NCBI GenBank assembly: GCA_023014485.1 | Contig: JAJOZX010002704.1 | Location: forward strand, 1 to 64,000 | Source: Bathynomus jamesi | Lineage: Eukaryota > Arthropoda > Malacostraca > Isopoda > Cirolanidae | Direction of reading: 5' to 3' | Length of the DNA stretch: 64,000 nucleotides | Shown here: in pieces, positions 57,052 to 64,000 of the stretch | How the letters are laid out: the number at the start of each line of letters is the position of its first letter | How positions within the stretch are numbered: the first letter of the stretch is position 1 | Program-made: the position numbers and the translations under genes | Notes under the pieces: generated by a model | Databases searched by the model: none | What the model was told of the DNA's origin: nothing | The model's input: only the letters and a program-made list of their open reading frames with translations

Positions 57052-59086
57052 ACACACAGACCATGCATGGAACAAGGAACTCTTCTGGGATAATTAAATC
57101 CACTATAGTCCGAATAAGTAATGGTAAATGACAAATACCATAGTTTTTCTTTTTCATGATGCAAGCCCGACGTAGGCAACGGGTCTCTCGCAAAGAGGTC
57201 CCATAAATATAGCTTCCCTCACCAGCTATCTGCAAAGCAGACAGGATCCAGCTTTGGGACATGGATCTACGGTTTAAAGCAGCCTAGCCCCACTACATTT
57301 AGAACCTCAATATAAGTAAAAGACTCGTTGCATTCACGTCGGATTGAATAAATCAAAGAGAAAAAGGGGGTAACTATTATATTTTTAGCCAAAACCAAAA
57401 CTTAAACCTCAACTGGCAGAATTGAGCGTCCACTTTTCAAGGCACATAACATGTCCGTTTCATGATGGGAATGAACTCAGAATGGTTCCCTGAGTTTTTT
57501 TTATGATACACACAGACCGTGCATGGAACAAGGAACTCTTCTGGGATAATTAAATCCACTATAGTCCGAATAAGTAATGGTAAATGACAAATACCATAGT
57601 TTCTCTTTTTCATGATGCAAGCCCGACGTGGGCAACGGGTCTCTCGCAAAGAGGTACCATAAATATAGCTTCCCTCACCAGCTATCTGCAAAGCAGACAG
57701 GATCCAGGGAACCATTCTGAGTTCATTCCCATCATGAAACGGACATGTTATGTGCCTTGAAAAGTGGACGCTCAATTCTGCCAGTTGAGATTTACGTTTT
57801 GGTTTTGGCTAAAAATATAATAGTTACCCCCTTTTTCTTTGATTTATTCAATCCGACGTGAATGCAACGAGTCTTTTACTTATATTGAGGTTCTAAATGT
57901 AGTGGGGCTAGGCTGCTTTAAACCGTAGATCCATGTCCCAAAGCTGGATCCTGTCTGCTTTGCACATAGCTGGTGAGGGAAGCTATATTTATGGGACCTC
58001 TTTGCGAGAGACCCGTTGCCCACGTCGGGCTTGCATCATGAAAAAGAAAAACTATGGTATTTGTCATTTACCATTACTTATTCGGACTATAGTGGATTTA
58101 ATTACCCCAGAAGAGTTCCTTGTTCCATGCACGGTCTGTGTGTATCATAAAAAACTCAGGGAACCATTCTGAGTTCATTCCCATCATGAAACGGACATGT
58201 TATGTGCCTTGAAAAGTGGACGCTCAATTCTGCCAGTTGAGATTTACGTTTTGGTTTTGGCTAAAAATATAATAGTTACCCCCTTTTTCTTTGATTTATT
58301 CAATCCGACGTGAATGCAACGAGTCTTTTACTTATATTGAGGTTCTAAATGTAGTGGGGCTAGGCTGCTTTAAACCGTAGATCCATGTCCCAAAGCTGGA
58401 TCCTGTCTGCTTTGCACATAGCTGGTGAGGGAAGCTATATTTATGGGACCTCTTTGCGAGAGACCCGTTGCCCACGTCGGGCTTGCATCATGAAAAAGAA
58501 AAACTATGGTATTTGTCATTTACCATTACTTATTCGGACTATAGTGGATTTAATTACCCCAGAAGAGTTCCTTGTTCCATGCACGGTCTGTGTGTATCAT
58601 AAAAAACTCAGGGAACCATTCTGAGTTCATTCCCATCATGAAACGGACATGTTATGTGCCTTGAAAAGTGGACGCTCAATTCTGCCAGTTGAGGTTTAAG
58701 TTTTGGTTTTGGCTAAAAATATAATAGTTACCCCCTTTTTCTTTGATTTATTCAATCCGACGTGAATGCAACGAGTCTTTTACTTATATTGAGGTTCTAA
58801 ATGTAGTGGGGCTAGGCTGCTTTAAACCGTAGATCCATGTCCCAAAGCTGGATCCTGTCTGCTTTGCAGATAGTTGGTGAGGGAAGCTATATTTATGGGA
58901 CCTCTTTGCGAGAGACCCGTTGCCCACGTCGGGCTTACATCATGAAAAAGAAAAACTATGGTATTTGTCATTTACCATTACTTATTCGGACTATAGTGGA
59001 TTTAATTATCCCAGAAGAGTTCCTTGTTCCATGCACGGTCTGTGTGTATCATAAAAAACTCAGGGAACCATTCTGAGTTCATTCCC
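57049..59086. repeat. 452-bp satellite array with internal inversion
   Basis: The unit start GGGAACCATTCTGAG recurs at 57707, 58159, 58611 and 59063, exactly 452 bp apart. The preceding 57049-57706 is one full and one partial unit in reverse orientation, with the switch at 57706/57707. Neighbouring direct copies differ at only a few positions. The array ends at a TA tract. Confidence 0.95.
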
Positions 59087-59374
59087 ATATATATATATAT
59101 ATGTGTATATTGTTCTTTTTTTTAGAAGAAACTACTTTTAATAAAAGCCTTCAGTTTTTTTCAAATGACTCTTAAAAGGAGAGACTCCTTTCAACTGCTA
59201 TTTTTAGGACAGAATTTTAATAGATTTTTTTTTCAGTAAATTCTGGAAAAAACATTTATTATTTTGTTATTTAATAAATTATGTCCATTTGAAAATTGTG
59301 TGTGTGTGTTAAATTCTCCATAATATAGGATGCTTCAAAAGTCCGGAATCATTGGAAACATTTTTAATGTGAAA

Positions 59375-59445
<71 letters not shown>
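59087..59445. other. No gene; (TA)n, (TG)n and (AC)n tracts
   Basis: AT-rich with microsatellites. GGATGCTTCAAAAGTCCGGA at about 59330 looks like a solitary mariner-type terminus. No partner end was found. Confidence 0.6.
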
Positions 59446-59451
<6 letters not shown>

Positions 59452-59606
59452 GTCCCAAAAAAACAATATACTCTTTATAGCATCATATATTTTATAATTT
59501 AAAAAAAAAACAATATATTGTTATAGCAATTGCCAATGAAAGGTAAATTAGTAATCTAAGTGATCAAAATGTTATAGCGAGTTGTTTGCATATAAAATTT
59601 AATTAA

Positions 59607-60011
59607 CTACGCCAAGTGCTCAAAATATTCTCCGGCGGCATGAATGCACTTTTGAATGCGTCGACTACTTGATTCGCAGACATGGTCTAATGTGGATGCT
59701 GTGATGGTCCCCCACTTTTCCCTAATTGCATCCTTAAGGTGTTCGAGTGTTGCAGGTCTTGTACCACAAACTGCATCCTTCAGGTAGCCCCACAAGTAAA
59801 AATCAAGTGGAGTCAAGTCCGGTGAACGTGGAGGATACTCAACGCTTCCTCTTCGTCCTATCCAACGGTTAGGCAACGTTTCATCGAGGTACCTTCTGAC
59901 ATCACAATGATAATGAGGGGGGGGCTCCATCTTGTTGAAAGTAAAAGTCGTCGTTTCCAAACAACTTCCGAACTGCAGGTATAATTTCTGTCCGCAGCAT
60001 GTCGAGAACAC
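59607..60011 (-). pseudogene. Mariner-D transposase, C-terminal half
   Basis: The minus strand encodes RYLDETLPNRWIGRRGS and the third catalytic motif, [15 protein letters not shown], in a DD-D type mariner. It then encodes a helical tail ending EYFEHLA at the stop. Upstream, the second motif is only visible in a shifted frame, and the N-terminal DNA-binding half is absent because the right arm follows almost immediately. Inactive. Confidence 0.8.
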
Positions 60012-60319
60012 TTTTTCGTTGCTCCAGTGCCAAACGTTTCCACAACATGGGTTCTTTTGCTGAACTGAATAAAGTTGAATGCTGTAGAGTTTGTATCGTG
60101 GAATGAGTGCGTAGGCTAAGTCCGAAGCAAGCTAGTGAGTGACTAGACTACGTTCGGTTCATAGGCTTCGCCATTACAAGGCCGTTGATAAAACAAGGCC
60201 AGGCTTAGTCGACGCATTCAAAAGTGCATTCATGCCGCCGGAGAACATTTTGAGCACTTGGCGTAGTTAATTAAATTTTATATGCAAACAACTCGCCATA
60301 ACATTTTGATCACTTAGAT

Positions 60320-60503
60320 CAGGGCTTCTCAAACTTTTTTCACTTGCGACCCCTTTGGATCAGACAAATTTTTTCGCGACCCTTCACTCAATGTCATAAA
60401 AGCAATAGGTACTAACACTGTATATTTATGAAAAAAATAATATTTTCAAATGTTTCTGCGACCCCCAATAATATTTACGCGACCCCTAGTTTGAGAAGCG
60501 TGG
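60320..60503. mobile_element. hAT MITE, 184 bp
   Basis: Perfect 8-bp duplication ACTTAGAT (60312-60319 and 60504-60511). Ends CAGGGCTTCTCAAAC and, on the complement, CCACGCTTCTCAAAC. Internal GCGACCCC repeats. Confidence 0.93.
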
Positions 60504-60629
60504 ACTTAGATTACTAATTTATCTTTCATTGGCAATTGCTATAACAATATATTGTTTGGGTTTTTTTTAATTATAAAATATATGATGCTATAAAGAGTAT
60601 ATAGTTTTTTTTGGGACACCCTGTATATA

Positions 60630-60666
<37 letters not shown>

Positions 60667-60672
<6 letters not shown>

Positions 60673-61944
60673 GGGATTAGACAAAATAATATGAACACCT
60701 TGATAAATGGCGGGTTTTATTCTTAATATGGAGTTGGTCCTCCTCTAGCGGCAATAACAGCTGCATTGCGTTGGGGAATTGATTCATACAGCTTTTGGAC
60801 AGTGGCTAGAGGAATCCTGAACCATTCTTCGAGCAAACCCTGCTCCAGTTCCTCCAAAGACGCCGGCGGTGGGAATCGGCTTCTGACCTGCTGCTCCAAC
60901 TGACACCACAGATGCTCGATAATGTTAAGATCCGGGGATTGTGGAGGCCAATCCAAGCGTTCTACTTCACTAACATGCTCTTCAAACCAGTTTTTAACGA
61001 CCCCAGCGGTGTGGATTGGTGCATTATCATCCTGGAAGACGGCGCCGCTATTGGGAAACAGCGTTTGGACCATGGGATGAACCTGGTCAGCCAATATTGA
61101 CAGATAGACCTGGGCGTTAACCCTACCATGCAGTACTACAGCTGGGCCAAGAGTATTCCACGATATTGCTGCCCAAACCATCACAGATCCGCCTCCATGC
61201 TTAACGGTTGGGGTCAGGCAGTCGGGGTCATAAGCATCTTTAGGCTGTCTCCATACGTAAACTCGACCGGAACATGGAAATAGCGTAAAGGAGGATTCGT
61301 CGGAGTAGACTACATTCTTCCACCGGTCCATTGACCAATTCTTATGGTCATTACACCATTTTCTGCGCCGCTCAATGTTGATGTGCGAAAGGAAGGGTTT
61401 GGCAATTGCAGCCCTCCCATGGTATCCAGCTCCATGGAGCTCGCGACGTACAGTTCTGGTCGGTACCGGGCTTGCAAGATGCTGGTTAAGCTCTGCAGTC
61501 ACTTTTGGAGCTGTGGTCTTATGGTTCTTTGTCACAATGCGCTTTAGCACCCGGCGGTCTCGATCACACAGCTTCTTCTTGCGCCCACTATTGCATTTGT
61601 CGGTGCTTGTCTTTCCATGGTTTTGGTATGCAGACATGACCATAGAGACAGTTCCTCTGGATACATTGAACATCTGAGCGATTTTCGTCACCGATGCACC
61701 AGCCATCCGCGCTCCGACAATTTGCCCTCTTTGGAAGTCTGACAGGTCTTTCATAACTGCTAATTCATAATTCACTCAGATCTGTAAAAACAAGGTGAGG
61801 GTTATAACATGACGTATACACTCTCTGTTACGCATTTAAATAGGTTTGCCAGTCATTTGACCGTTTACTTTGCGTCTGAGCAGTCCGTAAAGATAACCGG
61901 TGAAATCGGCGGGTGTTCATATTATTTTGTCTAACCTCTGTGTG
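60667..61944 (-). mobile_element. Complete Tc1-like transposon (DD36E)
   Basis: 1278 bp with ~33-bp terminal repeats (CACACAGGGATTAGACAAAA at the left; CACACAGAGGTTAGACAAAA on the right complement). Embedded at TA within a (TA)n tract on both sides. Contains one uninterrupted transposase gene. Confidence 0.92.
60723..61754 (-). CDS. Tc1-like transposase, apparently intact
   Basis: 343 codons from the ATG at 61754. The open frame extends seven codons further but begins with GTG, so MKDLSDFQ is the likely start. Domains: helix-turn-helix 1 (about residues 18-45, KIAQMFNVSRGTVS), helix-turn-helix 2 (about 60-115) separated by a GRKKK hinge, and the catalytic core. Catalytic residues: D152 in YSDESS, D243 in QDDNAPIH and E280 in PDLNIIEHLW, with 36 residues between the last two. 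That spacing fits the DD36E group rather than classical DD34E. A glycine-rich box (HGGGSVMVWAA) is present. No stop or frameshift; length is normal for the family. It would excise the element and reinsert it at TA. The only full-length transposase without a lesion in the window. Confidence 0.92.
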   Translation of the reverse strand: MKDLSDFQRGQIVGARMAGASVTKIAQMFNVSRGTVSMVMSAYQNHGKTSTDKCNSGRKKKLCDRDRRVLKRIVTKNHKTTAPKVTAELNQHLASPVPTRTVRRELHGAGYHGRAAIAKPFLSHINIERRRKWCNDHKNWSMDRWKNVVYSDESSFTLFPCSGRVYVWRQPKDAYDPDCLTPTVKHGGGSVMVWAAISWNTLGPAVVLHGRVNAQVYLSILADQVHPMVQTLFPNSGAVFQDDNAPIHTAGVVKNWFEEHVSEVERLDWPPQSPDLNIIEHLWCQLEQQVRSRFPPPASLEELEQGLLEEWFRIPLATVQKLYESIPQRNAAVIAARGGPTPY

Positions 61945-61945
61945 T

Positions 61946-61955
61946 ATATATTATA

Positions 61956-62003
<48 letters not shown>
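61946..62003. repeat. (TA)n microsatellite
   Basis: Right continuation of the tract holding the Tc1 element; the left part is 60624-60666. Confidence 0.93.
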
Positions 62004-62006
<3 letters not shown>

Positions 62007-62099
62007 TGGTTGAATAATCAACCGTAGTTTCTATTTATTAATTTATTATTGGTTTTCTCAATTTTCCGTGACATTTTTAAATAATGTTGGTAAGTTATA

Positions 62100-62170
62100 A
62101 ATAATATTCCAAAAATTTTCCGACGTTTCGCTCTGTCCTCGAGCATCTTCAGGGAATTCGTTTGGAGCCA
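62100..62170 (-). other. Penelope-like pseudo-LTR trace
   Basis: The minus strand reads CCTGAAGATGCTCGAGGACA and continues GAGCGAAACGTCGG, the typical hammerhead-like CTGA…GAAAC signature of Penelope-like elements. It matches in orientation the GIY-YIG fragment at 63500-63726. Confidence 0.5.
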
Positions 62171-62194
62171 TCTTCGTAGGTGTTCTGCGTAGAA

Positions 62195-63060
62195 TGAAAA
62201 TTTCCTTGTAAGTTCCAGAAATTTTGTACACGAGTAGTTACATACCTTTTTTACAAGTTTTTATTTTTCCACATAGTCTCCATCCTTTTTTACGGCTTTC
62301 CTCCACTTCGAAACAAGGGCCTTTATTCCTTGCTGGTAAAAGTCCGCTGGGTTCAGCTGGAGCCATCTCTTAACCTCCTCAACAACCTCATCGTCACTCT
62401 GAAACTTTCTTCCACGAATAGCATCCTTCATTGATTGGCCAAAACAAATGGAAGTCTGAAGGTGACAGATCCGGGCTGTATGGAGGGTGGGGTAACACAG
62501 TCAAGAGCATTTTTGTGATGGCCTCTCTTGTTTGCAAACTGTTGTGTGATCTTGCATTATCGTGCAAAAGAAGGGCGTCTTCCAGTTTTCTCTCCGGTCG
62601 AGCTCGCTTTATAAGTCTGTGGAGTCTCTGTAGGGTAGCAATATATGCCTCTGAGTTGTTTGTTTGTCCTTTCTTCATAATGTCCACCAGAATCACCCCT
62701 TTCATGTCCCAGAAGATGGTGACCATAACCTTTCCTGCAGAGGGAGCCATTTTGAACTTTTTCTTGCGTGGGGCGTCTGCGTGATGCCACTCCATGGATT
62801 GGCGTTTTGTTTCAAGTTCAAAGTGGTGTAACCAAGTCTCATCCCCAGTAACAATTCGAGAAAGGAAGTCATCCCCTTCTGTCTCGTATCGAACCAATGA
62901 CTCAGAAGCAATTTCTTTTCTCTCGTATCGAACCAACGACTCAGAAGCAATTTCTTTTCTTTGGTTTTGTGATCTTCAGTCAGTTCACGAGGAACAAACC
63001 GTGAACACAATTTTGAGTATCCCAGTTGCTGAATTATCGTATTCACCAGAATACGATAAG
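62195..63060 (-). pseudogene. Mariner transposase with a duplicated segment (mariner-E)
   Basis: The minus strand encodes an N-terminal part (about 63046, with LGYSKLCSRFVPRELTEDHK), then the three catalytic motifs VTGDETWLHHFE, LLHDNARSH and SPDLSPSDFHLF, i.e. a DD34D-type mariner. A 39-bp tandem duplication (62882-62920 and 62921-62959) inserts 13 codons. A frameshift joins the two frames near 62900 and the end is shifted near 62400. The first ~100 residues with the DNA-binding domain are missing. Confidence 0.82.
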
Positions 63061-63153
63061 TTCAAATTTACGGCCCAAAAGACATTTCAGCCCCATGGCC
63101 TATTATTTAGCTATGAAAAAAGGGTGGGGCAAAATATATTGAGTGCCCCTCGT

Positions 63154-63171
63154 GTATATATATATATATAT

Positions 63172-63209
<38 letters not shown>

Positions 63210-63275
63210 TATATATATCTATATATATATATATATTAATTGTGTGTGTATATATATATATATATATACACGATA
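63154..63275. repeat. (TA)n microsatellite
   Basis: TA tract with ATTATATAAT and TGTGTG interruptions. Confidence 0.93.
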
Positions 63276-63499
63276 TATAAGATTAACTATGAGACAAATA
63301 ATGTTTTTGGATTATAGGTACCTACCTGATTAGTTAATTGGTGACTGTGTCAGAGTAAAACACTTACAGTGTTGTTCATTGTAATGAATATTGTTTATTT
63401 TCTGTAATCAGAAGAAGATATAAATTTTTGGTTTATCATTCAGAAGATTATGATCATATAATTATTATTAAACATAAATCCATTACACTAATCTTACGA

Positions 63500-63726
63500 A
63501 GTTACAGACACTGCTGGATCCGCCTACGTACATTTAAAGTATACATATGGTTAAACAATGCATTAGAGTTATTTGCTGTTCTACACGCATATTTATGCTG
63601 TTTTACTCTGATATCTAAAGTATTTTCCGTTTGACCTATATAACCTGAGTTACATTGTGTACATCCGATCGAATACACACTATGGAAAAAATAGGTCCTG
63701 CTCCAACCAGAGTAGCCTAAACACAA
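63500..63726 (-). pseudogene. Penelope-like GIY-YIG endonuclease fragment
   Basis: The minus strand reads VYSIGCTQCNSGYIGQTENT, then RVKQHKYAC and NALFNHMY. This is the GIY-YIG core with the CxxC insertion typical of Penelope retroelements, where the nuclease nicks the target DNA. The N-terminal RT is not in view and the frame breaks after about 65 residues. Confidence 0.75.
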
Positions 63727-63734
63727 CCTAGGCT

Positions 63735-64000
63735 ATGTTGAAGATGGATATGGAAAACTGATGAGTGGGTAGTTGGGAGGTAACGAAAATGGTTCACTGA
63801 GTAGGTAGGTAGTTAATCTAACAATCATTAAATTCCTTTTATGTCAATAACTGGGTGGATGAAACCAATTGGTTGCTCACCAGAGTTATTCTCCACACTA
63901 GTATTTATATACTGTGTGGGAGGAGCGTGCTCGGTAATAAGGATACATTACCGCTCAACCAACCGAGGAATAAACCAAGACAACGCTGGTACGAGAAGCC
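63735..64000. other. No gene recognised
   Basis: Unassigned AT-rich sequence with GTAGGTAGGTAG repeats near 63800. Confidence 0.5.

Larger units (their letters stand above)
59446..60623 (-). mobile_element. Mariner-D with ~220-bp TIRs
   Basis: Ends read AGGGTGTCCCAAAAAAA on both strands, inserted in a (TA)n tract. The arms extend past CTCCGGCGGCATGAATGC to about 59667, and so include the 3' end of the transposase gene. The right arm is split by a hAT MITE (60320-60503). Confidence 0.9.

Noticed and set aside
57933..59076. Repeated 79-codon ORF in each satellite unit
   Set aside because: Identical because the units are recent copies. No start context, domain or conservation in the diverged monomer, so it is not called as a gene.
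62794..63333. Plus-strand 179-codon ORF
   Set aside because: Runs antisense through the mariner and into a (TA)n tract coding Ile-Tyr repeats.
1..64000. CRISPR array, rRNA, tRNA or bacterial operon
   Set aside because: Tandem repeats here are satellites or microsatellites without unique spacers, and introns and LINEs show eukaryotic DNA. The only tRNA-like match is the 18-base BEL primer site.

Overview
The window is eukaryotic, intron-bearing, AT-rich DNA with abundant (TA)n, (CT)n and (AC)n microsatellites. Almost everything in it is transposable-element (TE) sequence: BS/Jockey-type, CR1-like and RTE/I-like LINEs, Penelope traces, a BEL/Pao retrotransposon, many hAT, mariner and Tc1 elements, an Academ-type element and a Polinton-like polymerase element. 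This mixture suggests an invertebrate, probably an arthropod; a crustacean is my best guess but is not proven. I see no rRNA, tRNA, CRISPR, operon or ordinary single-copy gene.

Region by region. (1) 1-7300: a hAT remnant, a LINE 3' end, a broken Tc1 element and two head-to-head LINE fragments. (2) 7979-16394: a decayed multi-exon gene of an unrecognised repetitive family. It is split by a 5.3-kb AcademX-like DNA transposon (9901-15188) with ~170-bp TIRs and a 3-bp CTG duplication; removing the element restores the host frame. (3) 16400-18850: AT-rich repeats and a Penelope-like trace. (4) 18855-56835: a single diverged 452-bp satellite monomer holding a mariner element (mariner-A, 19102-56678) that later insertions have expanded to 37.6 kb. 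(5) 57049-59086: a 452-bp satellite array containing an inversion. (6) 59446-63730: a mariner with long TIRs, a complete and apparently intact DD36E Tc1 transposon, a decayed mariner and a Penelope GIY-YIG fragment.

Mariner-A is broken at three places. Between 19442 and 42644 lies LINE-1, which contains a CR1-like LINE, mariner-B (23208-39612) and, at its 3' end, hAT-B (39872-42636). Mariner-B holds a BEL/Pao element (23601-39270). The BEL element holds a 7.1-kb two-gene hAT (hAT-A, 27357-34453), a hAT remnant and two MITEs. A second break carries hAT-D (42933-44289). The third carries a Polinton-like element (44674-56599), which holds mariner-C with hAT-C inside it (itself containing a mariner MITE), a hAT MITE and hAT-E. 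Most boundaries rest on target-site duplications visible in the sequence: 8 bp for hAT, TA for mariner, TTAA for piggyBac and a near-perfect 5 bp for BEL.

Nearly all coding regions carry frameshifts or stops. The best preserved are the Tc1 transposase (60723-61754), the seven-exon hAT-A transposase (one nonsense codon) and the central hAT-C transposase exon. The most unusual items are the AcademX-like element, the hAT carrying a second divergent gene, the polymerase element with no recognisable integrase or capsid gene, and the nesting itself.
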